DNA of 21,061 bases from B25-G16 sp964549945 (GTDB lineage: Bacteria > Desulfobacterota > DSM-4660 > Desulfatiglandales > B25-G16), in assembly GCA_964549945.1 (NCBI GenBank), contig CAZJXD010000091.1, positions 1 through 21,061 on the forward strand, given 5' to 3'. The number at the start of each line of letters is the position of its first letter. Position 1 is the stretch's first letter. Made by a program: the position numbers and the translations under genes. Under the pieces are notes generated by a model. It was not told the origin of the DNA and made no database searches. It saw only the letters and a list, made by a program, of their open reading frames with translations. This document shows, piece by piece, positions 1 to 6,665 of this stretch.

Positions 1-426
1 CCAAGGAACTGCAACCCGCCTCCCTTTGAAACTACCCGCATATTCCCTGAATCTAAGGCTTTCTATCAACAATCAGCAGAGGACCCCGGGCTCAAACCCG
101 TGGGTGATTAAATTAATGATGAGGGCGACCTTGATATCTTTTCCTTCGTTCCAAGGCTCCCGGCCTGGTCTTTTCTACGACTTATCTGCGGGGGAGTCTT
201 TCCCCCTCCGCATTCCCCCGATTGATCGGGGGCTGCGGTTTCCCCCCCTGATAAGTCGTGAAAAGAACGGCGGCCTCCCGCCAGTCACGCAGGAAAAGAC
301 ATCAAGTTCTGTGCTTGGCTTCAAGTACCACAGGTGTAAGCCCGGAATACCTACGCAGTATGGCCCCATCTAACTCATTAATGGCTTAAAGAAGTGGATA
401 TTAATGCTCATTGCACGTGAACGCTC
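1..426. other. Gene-free, highly structured intergenic region
   Basis: No convincing gene is seen here. Open frames exist on both strands (26-373 plus, 175-369 minus), but their translations have no recognisable domain, and both run through a strong palindrome, which explains the lack of stops. The region holds short inverted repeats (CCTT/AAGG near 143-156), the large nested palindrome at 170-265, and a second GAAAAGAC copy at 293-300 that could compete for the left arm of that palindrome. It may be the tail of an element or an untranslated RNA lying mostly left of the window. No clear promoter for the downstream transporter gene was found. Confidence 0.5.
170..265. repeat. Nested palindrome with a three-way-junction shape
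   Basis: The outer arms CTTTTC-T-ACGACTTATC (170-186) and GATAAGTCGTGAAAAG (250-265) pair over 16 bp with a single bulged T at 176. Two further hairpins lie inside. One is TGCGGGGG against CCCC-T-CCGCA (187-212). The other is a perfect 7-bp stem CCCCCGA-TTGA-TCGGGGG (215-232). A C-rich strand (240-248) closes the junction. The fold could be an RNA, a miniature inverted-repeat element or a cruciform DNA site. No direct target duplication is visible at the edges, so mobility is not shown. Confidence 0.7.
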
Positions 427-1605
427 ATGTTGAAAATGCCCTCAAGAGAGATCGCCAGGCTCTATAGTCCCCCATTCATCGCCTTTGGATTTGCCAACTT
501 CTTCACCGTATCGAGCTTTGGCATATTCTTTCTGTTCCCCTTATTCATCAAAAGCCGCGGGGGTTCCGAGTCGGACATAGGCATCATTATGGGCGTGTTC
601 TCCCTTGCCTCTGTGCTCTGTCGTCCATGGATATCGGAGATGATCGATCGGATCGGGCGAAAGAGAAGCTACACTGCCGGATCCCTGATTATGACTGCCC
701 TTCCCCTTACCTATCTCTTATTTAGGGGAGGATTGAGCATGTTCTATGCCCCACTCATCCTTGTTCGAGCCATACATGGTGTGGGGTTGGCAGTCTGTTT
801 TACCGCCTCGTTTACTTACATTGCCGATATCATCCCCGAAGCAAGGCTGAACGAGGGAATAGGTATGTTTGGAGTCACAGGGCTCACGGGATTGGCAATA
901 GGGCCGCTCTTAGGCGAGATCATAATCGGGAGGTTTGGCTTTTCCATATTTTTTATTACTGCAAGTGCGATCGCGAGCCTCGGCCTTATGATCCATCTGC
1001 CCCTTAAAGAATCCTTTAAGCATGGGGATCGTTCGGCCTCATCATCTTTTTTCTCGGTGCTTATTAAAAGAAATATCTTCCCAGTGGCCATGCTTGCCCT
1101 CGTCTTTGGAATCGCTTTGGCAGCCACCGGGAATTTCATCTCGCCTTTTGCCAAGGAGCGGGAGCTCCCGTTCATTTCCCTCTACTACCTCTGTTATTCA
1201 TCGGCGGCCATGCTGACGAGGCTGGTTGGTGGCAGGCTCGCGGACAGGGTTGGAGAGGATCGAATTATACCCTATGCGCTGCTCTTAACCGGTGGTGGCC
1301 TTATGGTTTTGATCTTTCTGGGTGGAAGCACCGTGTTGGCTATTTCAGGCGTAATGTCGGGCTGCGGGCACGGGTTTCTTTTTCCATGCCTGAACTCCCT
1401 CGTCATACGGGATGAGCCCATAGAGATCCGTGGGAAGATCACCGGGGTTTTTACGGGTGCGATTGATGCAGGGACCTTTGCCGGCTCTATAGTGCTGGGA
1501 TATATAGGGGAGTTGGCGGGATTTCGGGCGCTGTTCTTGGCCGCGGGTCTCGCCCTGCTTCTAGGGATAGGCATTCATAGATTCCACCTAACAACTATTC
1601 GCTGA
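427..1605 (+). CDS. Major facilitator superfamily (MFS) transporter
   Basis: A 392-residue inner-membrane protein of typical MFS length with about 12 hydrophobic segments. Seen in the sequence: motif A-like loops at residues 69-82 (ISEMIDRIGRKRSY) and, in the second half, 268-279 (GGRLADRVGEDR); a motif B-like RAIHGVG at 114-120 in the fourth segment; and a glycine-rich G-V-T-G-L-T-G stretch near 149-160 resembling the antiporter motif C of drug/proton exporters. Family knowledge therefore favours a proton-coupled efflux carrier, but the substrate cannot be told. The start is uncertain: no good ribosome binding site precedes ATG 427, and ATG 436 is an alternative. It converges with the cyclase gene, whose stop lies 25 bases away, and no terminator is obvious between them. 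Confidence 0.88.
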   Translation: MLKMPSREIARLYSPPFIAFGFANFFTVSSFGIFFLFPLFIKSRGGSESDIGIIMGVFSLASVLCRPWISEMIDRIGRKRSYTAGSLIMTALPLTYLLFRGGLSMFYAPLILVRAIHGVGLAVCFTASFTYIADIIPEARLNEGIGMFGVTGLTGLAIGPLLGEIIIGRFGFSIFFITASAIASLGLMIHLPLKESFKHGDRSASSSFFSVLIKRNIFPVAMLALVFGIALAATGNFISPFAKERELPFISLYYLCYSSAAMLTRLVGGRLADRVGEDRIIPYALLLTGGGLMVLIFLGGSTVLAISGVMSGCGHGFLFPCLNSLVIRDEPIEIRGKITGVFTGAIDAGTFAGSIVLGYIGELAGFRALFLAAGLALLLGIGIHRFHLTTIR

Positions 1606-1630
1606 TCCACAGGGGGTACCATGCCGCTGT

Positions 1631-2950
1631 CTATGCCAGAGGCCTAAAGGAACTCTGAACAACGTGATCCACCAGTTGCTTCAGGGCGGTAACGTCTTTG
1701 GGTTTGACTGCGGTGAACTCGATGTTCATCTCGTAGAGCCCCGCCTCCTTTTTTACCCTGAGAATCTTGCCGTAGATATCATCGCTGCTCTCACCAAGGG
1801 CTGTGAATGCCGGTTTGAATTTCATGTTGAAGTAAGGCTCTACTTCGTAAAAGGTAGCGGCAAACATGCCGCCGGTGCTTATGTTCAGAATACGACCTTC
1901 GTGGGTTTCGGGGTAGACCACTTTTCCCTCACAGATCTGGAAGGTAAAGGGAATGTTGACCTCCACGCGCAGGCTTCGCCGGGCCTCGCGCTCCGGCACC
2001 TTGAGATTATAAGGGTCTCCAATTTCAAGAAGCTCATACAGGGGTATTGGTTCCCGCCTTCCCTTCACGGAGACCAGGATAGGATCCGCAACACGAACGA
2101 GATCCTTAACCCGTGCATACGTTCCCTGGCTGATGAGGATCTGACCCCGAAGCGTGTAGGCCTCGATGCGGGAGGCCAGGGTCACCTCCTCGCCGATGAC
2201 GGTGTACTCGCTGTGGAGATCGGAGCCGATCTTTCCCGCCACCACCTCTCCTGTGTTGATGCCGATCCCCATGTAAAGGGTGGGGAGGCCGAGGCCTTGG
2301 TTCTCCTTGTTGAAGGAGTCCATGGCGATCTGCATCTCAACGGCGCACCTGATGGCCTGGGTGATGGGATCCGCTCTGCTCACGGGAGCACCGAACAGGG
2401 CCATGATGGAGTCACCCATGAACTTATCCACCGTGCCCCCGTAACGGTAGATGATCGCACACATCTGGGCGAGATATCGGTTCAGCATGTCCACGACCTC
2501 GAGAGGGGAGTAGCTCTCGGTGATCACGCTGAACCCCCGCAGATCCGAGAGCAGTACGGTTACCTCCAGGGTTTGGCTGCCCACTTGAAGCCCGGTGGCC
2601 TCCTCGACCACAGAGGCCAGGCGCCGCTGAAGGCTTTGCCGTACACCCGTATCGGAGAGCCGGTCTTTGCCTTCTTGTACATCAACGATATACCCCTCCA
2701 CTTCTGAGACGAGGCGATCCACCAGCTTGTCCGGGTCGGCCGTCCTGTCAGGCCATTGGCGGGAGATAGAGGAGACCGGAGAGGATGGGAGACTCCCGAG
2801 GATCAACCATGCCGCAAAAAGGGCGAGTGCCGTGCACGCAAGAAGGCATACTGCTGTGAATGTGGTCGGCCGGAGGAGCACGACGGCTGCACAGAAGGGA
2901 ATGAGCACAGCCACCGTCAGACCGAGAAGAATCCTCTTTTCTGGCTTCAT
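1631..2950 (-). CDS. Membrane class III adenylate/guanylate cyclase with C-terminal PilZ domain
   Basis: Start chosen at ATG 2950, which has GGCGGAGG four bases upstream; an in-frame TTG at 2971 is possible. The protein is 439 aa. Residues 7-27 and 29-54 form a membrane hairpin, about 120-310 the class III cyclase domain, and about 324-430 a PilZ domain. Cyclase residues seen: metal Asp in LLSDLRGFS (D136), metal Asp in FMGDSIMALFGAP (D180), and Lys176 with Thr250 at the base-selecting sites, which favours ATP. The transition-state Asn is replaced by Thr257 (EEVTLASRIE), while the Arg (R261) is kept. PilZ shows both c-di-GMP motifs, RRSLR (324-328) and NISTGG (356-361). I infer that c-di-GMP could modulate cyclic nucleotide synthesis. 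It is divergent from the pseudopilin/HD-GYP pair. Confidence 0.9.
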   Translation of the reverse strand: MKPEKRILLGLTVAVLIPFCAAVVLLRPTTFTAVCLLACTALALFAAWLILGSLPSSPVSSISRQWPDRTADPDKLVDRLVSEVEGYIVDVQEGKDRLSDTGVRQSLQRRLASVVEEATGLQVGSQTLEVTVLLSDLRGFSVITESYSPLEVVDMLNRYLAQMCAIIYRYGGTVDKFMGDSIMALFGAPVSRADPITQAIRCAVEMQIAMDSFNKENQGLGLPTLYMGIGINTGEVVAGKIGSDLHSEYTVIGEEVTLASRIEAYTLRGQILISQGTYARVKDLVRVADPILVSVKGRREPIPLYELLEIGDPYNLKVPEREARRSLRVEVNIPFTFQICEGKVVYPETHEGRILNISTGGMFAATFYEVEPYFNMKFKPAFTALGESSDDIYGKILRVKKEAGLYEMNIEFTAVKPKDVTALKQLVDHVVQSSFRPLA

Positions 2951-3169
2951 GAGGCCTCCGCCCTGAGCCAATGCATTTCAATTACATAACCCTGATAGCC
3001 CATCCGCGTTGGCTATCCCCTGAGGCGTCCCCCTGCTTTCGTAGCGGCAGATCCTCGAGGCTTGAGAGAAATAATGCTGCATTTTCCATACCATATGAGG
3101 CGGATAATTGCAAGTTGACGATACTATAATTTAAAAAAATTATATAAGTAATAGGATAGTATTGACGTT

Positions 3170-3185
3170 TGGTTCATTTTTAGCA
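3170..3185 (+). promoter_or_regulatory. Possible sigma-54 (RpoN) -24/-12 promoter
   Basis: TGGTTCATTTTTAGCA has the invariant GG (3171-3172) and GC (3183-3184) separated by exactly ten bases, as in the sigma-54 consensus TGGCAC-N5-TTGCA. Other positions match only partly. Pilin genes are often RpoN-dependent, and the site would give a 5' leader of roughly 140 bases. No enhancer-binding site was identified, so this is tentative. Confidence 0.35.
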
Positions 3186-3241
3186 TAAAAAATGCAGGAG
3201 ATCTACCATTTATACCCATTATATGATAAGATTAAAATCAA

Positions 3242-3305
3242 CGCGGTTTACTCACAGGGGCATCCGAGCCCAACGCCTGCGGATGAGGGGTAGGCTTCCG
3301 TAGCG
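3242..3305 (+). other. Foldable 5' leader of the pseudopilin gene
   Basis: A perfect 6-bp stem CATCCG/CGGATG (3261-3266, 3280-3285) encloses a 13-base loop. The loop tetramer GCCT (3275-3278) can pair with AGGC downstream (3292-3295), giving a pseudoknot. A weak closing stem of CGCGG (3242-3246) with CCG...CG (3298-3305) is possible. It ends 16 bases before the ribosome binding site. It is not a recognisable c-di-GMP-I (GEMM) aptamer: the GACGCAAAGCC core is absent. A regulatory role is inference only. Confidence 0.3.
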
Positions 3306-3321
3306 ATGGCGGAGAGGATCT

Positions 3322-3328
3322 GGAGGAG
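3322..3328 (+). promoter_or_regulatory. Ribosome binding site fixing the pseudopilin start
   Basis: GGAGGAG lies seven bases before ATG 3336. The in-frame ATG at 3306 has no such site, so 3336 is the likely start. Confidence 0.75.
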
Positions 3329-3335
3329 AAAGAGG

Positions 3336-3857
3336 ATGTTGTATTTTATACACAAAGGGCGAAGGGCCTTACGATACTGTCTCGGAAAAAGCAGGCGTAT
3401 CCTTTTGAAAAACCTCCTGGGGGGCTTTACCCTGATCGAGCTCATGGTGGTAATCGCCATACTCGGGACGATCATCGGCATCGCGATTCCCTCCTACCAG
3501 GGCTACATAGAAAAGGCGAGGATCGCCAAGGCCATCTCTGAGATCGATATAATGCAGGGGGAGATCGCGGGCTATGAAAACGACAAAGGGGAGCTGCCGA
3601 ATACGCTCAATGACATAGGAAGAGGCAATCTCCTTGATCCATGGGAAAACAATTATCAATATTATAACTTCACCACTGCCGCGGGTAAGGGCAAGATGCG
3701 GAAGGACCGGTTTATGGTCCCCCTGAACACGGACTACGACCTCTACAGCATGGGAAAGGACGGCGACAGCAAGCCGCCTCTCACGGCGGCTGCCAGCTAT
3801 GACGATGTCATCCGGGCGAACGACGGGAGATTCATAGGGCTCGCCTCGCAATATTAG
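3336..3857 (+). CDS. GspG-like type II secretion/type IV pilus pseudopilin precursor
   Basis: From ATG 3336 the precursor has 173 aa. It has a long basic leader of about 30 residues ending in Gly-Gly, then FTLIELMVVIAILGTIIGIA, the class III signal and membrane helix with the conserved Glu at mature position 5. Prepilin peptidase should cut after the Gly and methylate Phe1. The mature C-terminal part shows major-pseudopilin (GspG) features: LLDPWENNYQYYN and DYDLYSMGKDGDS, the region that binds calcium in GspG proteins. The leader is far longer than the usual 6-10 residues. No other secretion or pilus assembly gene is present, so this is an orphan subunit whose machine must be encoded elsewhere. 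The HD-GYP sensor starts 14 bases after its stop, so an operon is likely. Confidence 0.88.
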   Translation: MLYFIHKGRRALRYCLGKSRRILLKNLLGGFTLIELMVVIAILGTIIGIAIPSYQGYIEKARIAKAISEIDIMQGEIAGYENDKGELPNTLNDIGRGNLLDPWENNYQYYNFTTAAGKGKMRKDRFMVPLNTDYDLYSMGKDGDSKPPLTAAASYDDVIRANDGRFIGLASQY

Positions 3858-3871
3858 ACAGGGTACCCTTT

Positions 3872-5968
3872 ATGAGTCTGGAACTCGCATTTCTTAAGAG
3901 CAAGGTTGCACGCAGGATTTTTGCCCTGTTTATCTTCTGCGCCCTAGTACCCATTGTGGCCCTGGCGGTCATCTCCTTCAGCCAGGTGACGGGCCAGCTC
4001 TATGAGCAGAGCTGGAGGCGGCTGCAAGAGTCAACCAAGGCAATGGGCATGTCCATCTTCGAGAGGCTCACCTTTCTCGAGAACGAGCTCAAGGTATTCT
4101 CCTCGGGCCTTGATACCGGCTCCAAGGCATCAGCGCTCAGGGCAACCGAGGGGTATGCAGAGCGCCTGAAGAAGCGATTCAGCGGGTTGGTAGTCATCGA
4201 CGATGAAGGGAAGGACATTCCTCTCTTCGGCTCTGCTGGGCATCCAGGAGGAGTATCCGGAGATGAGCTCAAATACCTTATGTCCGGAAAAACACTCCTG
4301 GCAACCCAGCCCGGTGGAGATAACCGTATTCACATATACCTGATGAGGGCAGTTGATCCACGGGAGCCTCGAAAGGGAATCCTGTACGGGGAGGTAAACT
4401 CCATGTACCTGTGGGGAATAGCCGAGGAGAGCACGCTGCCGGCAATGACCGAGCTGTGCGTCCTGGATAGATCGGGCAACGTCATCTATACTAGCATTCC
4501 CCTCACCCCATCGTTCTCAAAGGGATCGGGGCCTCGAATGAGGCGGTCAGCCTCGGGCAGGTTCGAGTGGAAGGCTGAAGACGGGGAATACCTCGCGGGT
4601 TTTTGGGATATATTCCTGAAGCCCCAATTCCTGTATCCAAATTGGACGGTGGTTCTCAGCATATCCAGGGATTCCATCTTTGAGCCTATTGCCTATTTTA
4701 AAAAAATCTTCCCGTTTATCGTTCTCCTGTCCCTCTGGGTGGTGCTGCTGCTGAGCGTCATACAGATTCGAAAGACAATGGACCCTCTCGAGAAGCTCAA
4801 GGATGGAACACGGCAGATAGCCATGAGGGAGTTCGACAGCAGGGTGAAGGTGGAAAGCGGTGATGAGTTTGAGGAGCTCGCGGGGTCTTTCAACGATATG
4901 GCAAGGCAGCTGGGCAGACAGTTCAACGCCCTTACCACCATGGCGGAGATCGACCGGGCAGTTCTGTCGGCCTTGGATACCGAGAAGATAGTGAACACCG
5001 CGATTACCCGTTTGCGGGAGTTCTTCAAGTATGACTTCGTTGGCATTACCCTGCTCAATTCTCGAGGCGAGAATTCTCCGCGCATGTATGTGGGGACCGG
5101 CAACCAGGGTGAAGTGAGGGCGGTTGATGAGGTTGAAATCATGCCCGATGAGGTGGAAGCGCTCAAAGCTGAGAGGGAGATTATCGTAACAAACGTGGGG
5201 GAGGCCCTACCCTACTATTTGCTTCCCTTTGCAAAGGGAGGGCTCACTACCTTTGTGGTGCTTCCCCTTTTCATAAAGGGGGAGCTTGAAGGGATTATCA
5301 GCCTGGGCTCCCTCGATTCAACCTCACCTGCCCAGGATGACCTGCGCCAAGCACGCCAGATGGCCGATCAGGTAGCAGTCGCCCTGTCGAATGCCCAGTT
5401 GATTGAAGAACTGGATCTTCTTAACTGGGGTACGTTGACCGCGCTGGCACGCACCGTGGATGCGAAGTCTCCCTGGACCGCCGGCCACTCGGAGAGGGTG
5501 ACGGAACAAGCATTAAAGATCGGTCAGGTCATGGGGCTTACCCCTGATGAGCTGGAAGACCTCCGCAGGGGGGCCCTGCTCCACGACATTGGAAAGATAG
5601 GGATACCTGTGGCCGTTCTCGACAAGCCGGGGAGGCTCACCGATGAGGAGTACGATATCATAAAGCAACACCCACGAATAGGGGCACGCATCGTGGAGCC
5701 GATTGCTGCGTATGCTCCTGTAATACCCATGGTGCTCCAGCACCACGAGCATTTCAACGGCAGGGGCTACCCTGACGGCGTGGCAGGAGAGGAGCTGAGC
5801 CTGGGCGCTCGAATCCTGGCGGTGGCAGACGTCTACGATGCCCTCATCTCGGATCGCCCCTACCGCAAGGGAATGGAACTGGATAAGACGCTCAGCATCA
5901 TAAAAGAGAATAGCGGTACCCAGTTCGACCCGAACGCGGTAGAGGCATTCTTGAAGGTGGTGGGGTGA
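3872..5968 (+). CDS. Membrane sensor with HAMP, GAF and HD-GYP c-di-GMP phosphodiesterase domains
   Basis: A 698-residue inner-membrane signalling enzyme. Order: transmembrane helix about 16-38; periplasmic sensor region about 39-278, probably Cache-like; second helix about 279-299; HAMP about 297-350; GAF about 360-510; HD-GYP about 520-698. The HD-GYP signatures are complete: GHSERV (H539), HDIGKIGIP (571-579), HHE (624-626), FNGRGYPDG (628-636) and VADVYDAL. Family knowledge predicts hydrolysis of c-di-GMP to pGpG or GMP using a metal centre; activity would respond to an outside ligand and a GAF-bound signal, both unknown. It lies 14 bases after the pseudopilin gene, with a weak ribosome binding site (AGGGT), so it is probably co-transcribed. 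The divergent cyclase carries a PilZ c-di-GMP receptor domain, which makes a local circuit plausible. Confidence 0.93.
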   Translation: MSLELAFLKSKVARRIFALFIFCALVPIVALAVISFSQVTGQLYEQSWRRLQESTKAMGMSIFERLTFLENELKVFSSGLDTGSKASALRATEGYAERLKKRFSGLVVIDDEGKDIPLFGSAGHPGGVSGDELKYLMSGKTLLATQPGGDNRIHIYLMRAVDPREPRKGILYGEVNSMYLWGIAEESTLPAMTELCVLDRSGNVIYTSIPLTPSFSKGSGPRMRRSASGRFEWKAEDGEYLAGFWDIFLKPQFLYPNWTVVLSISRDSIFEPIAYFKKIFPFIVLLSLWVVLLLSVIQIRKTMDPLEKLKDGTRQIAMREFDSRVKVESGDEFEELAGSFNDMARQLGRQFNALTTMAEIDRAVLSALDTEKIVNTAITRLREFFKYDFVGITLLNSRGENSPRMYVGTGNQGEVRAVDEVEIMPDEVEALKAEREIIVTNVGEALPYYLLPFAKGGLTTFVVLPLFIKGELEGIISLGSLDSTSPAQDDLRQARQMADQVAVALSNAQLIEELDLLNWGTLTALARTVDAKSPWTAGHSERVTEQALKIGQVMGLTPDELEDLRRGALLHDIGKIGIPVAVLDKPGRLTDEEYDIIKQHPRIGARIVEPIAAYAPVIPMVLQHHEHFNGRGYPDGVAGEELSLGARILAVADVYDALISDRPYRKGMELDKTLSIIKENSGTQFDPNAVEAFLKVVG

Positions 5969-6019
5969 TCTCCGTGAGGGGACTTTTTTTCGTAAAGAAT
6001 TATTTTTTTGCATTTTTCT

Positions 6020-6089
6020 GTCATTCCGGCGAAAGCCGGAATCCAGTAAATTCAATATCTTCTGGATGCCGGATCAAGTCCGGCATGAC
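6020..6089. repeat. Palindromic intergenic repeat with two inner hairpins
   Basis: The left arm GTCATTCCGG-CGAAAG-CCGGAATCCAG (6020-6046) is itself a hairpin. The right arm CTGGATGCCGG-ATCAAGT-CCGGCATGAC (6062-6089) is another. The two arms are imperfect inverted copies of each other around a 15-base centre. The core ATTCCGG-N6-CCGGAAT resembles dispersed ATTCC...GGAAT repeats such as the Neisseria dRS3 type; similar elements occur in many proteobacterial genomes. A T-run follows (6100-6105), so it may also end transcription. Upstream, a T7 run at 5983-5990 follows only a weak stem. Confidence 0.8.
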
Positions 6090-6145
6090 GAATGGAGGGC
6101 TTTTTACGGCTTTATCAATCTTAGAAAAATTACAATTATATCGGG

Positions 6146-6568
6146 ATGACAACGATGAGATGCAGACCCATGATAATGGTATTGGTCATCTGCGCGGTAC
6201 TTCTGGCATGTGAGTCAAAGGGACCGAAATCCCTTCCCCCTGAAATGCTGGGGGTCTGGGAGACCTCCGAACCGAAGTATGAGGGGTGCTTTTTTGAGCT
6301 CAGGAAAGATAAGATATCATTTGCGAATAAAGCTCATCTGGAGAGCTTTGTGATTCACAAGGTCTCGAAAATCAAAATAACCACCCCCAGAGCGGAAAAG
6401 CTCCTCTGCACCGTCTACTACAAGGGCAGTGAAGGCCAGGAGTACAATTTCTCCTTTTACTACGACCCATCTGATGGCGGTTCGATTCGGTTCAAGAATC
6501 AAACCACTATCAAGTGGGTGAGAGCGGATGTCCCGAGCATCGAAAAGAAACTGACGGAATCCGGCTAG
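6146..6568 (+). CDS. Small putative lipoprotein of unknown function
   Basis: 140 aa from ATG 6146. ATG 6155 or 6170 are possible starts, and no strong ribosome binding site decides between them. The N-terminus has a short basic stretch, a hydrophobic core (MIMVLVICAV) and a lipobox LLAC with Cys22, so the product should be cut by signal peptidase II and lipid-anchored. The rest is beta-rich with a GVWE motif near residue 36 and a C-terminal basic/aromatic strand, as in small lipocalin-like lipoproteins, but I do not recognise a family. It lies between the HD-GYP sensor and the HAMP protein on the same strand, separated from the first by the palindromic repeat. Confidence 0.7.
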   Translation: MTTMRCRPMIMVLVICAVLLACESKGPKSLPPEMLGVWETSEPKYEGCFFELRKDKISFANKAHLESFVIHKVSKIKITTPRAEKLLCTVYYKGSEGQEYNFSFYYDPSDGGSIRFKNQTTIKWVRADVPSIEKKLTESG

Positions 6569-6665
6569 GCTGATATGTCAAAGGCCTTATCTCCTGTGTT
6601 CGAGGAGGACTGAGGTCGAGCCGTGTGCGCATCTATTCGATAAGAACCATAACCGAGGGACGATC

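Larger units (their letters stand above)
2951..3335. promoter_or_regulatory. Divergent control region between cyclase and pseudopilin genes
   Basis: This 385-base AT-rich stretch has no gene. From left to right it holds the cyclase ribosome binding site, a perfect 7-bp hairpin GATAGCC/GGCTATC (2994-3000, 3011-3017), an AT-rich block (3118-3160), a possible sigma-54 site (3170-3185) overlapping a CATTTTT/AAAAATG inverted repeat, and a foldable leader just before the pseudopilin gene. Two segments, 3001-3046 and 3261-3305, both begin CATCCG and end GCTT(T/C)CGTAGCG, with nearly equal length but different middles. Transcripts for both genes should start here. Confidence 0.6.

Noticed and set aside
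26..373. 115-codon plus-strand open frame and 64-codon minus-strand frame at the left edge
   Set aside because: Both run through a GC-rich palindrome and show no domain, signal or start site support. A short real gene is not excluded but cannot be supported.
1664..2707. Long plus-strand open frame (347 codons) opposite the cyclase-PilZ gene
   Set aside because: It is antisense to a gene with clear catalytic motifs, its translation has no domain, and its openness follows from the codon bias of the real gene.
3242..3305. c-di-GMP-I (GEMM) riboswitch before the pseudopilin gene
   Set aside because: The position and a CACAGGG start are suggestive, but the conserved GACGCAAAGCC core and the GNRA-loop/receptor arrangement are missing.
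5965..6213. 82-codon plus-strand frame after the HD-GYP gene
   Set aside because: It translates the palindromic repeat and overlaps the lipoprotein gene in another frame.
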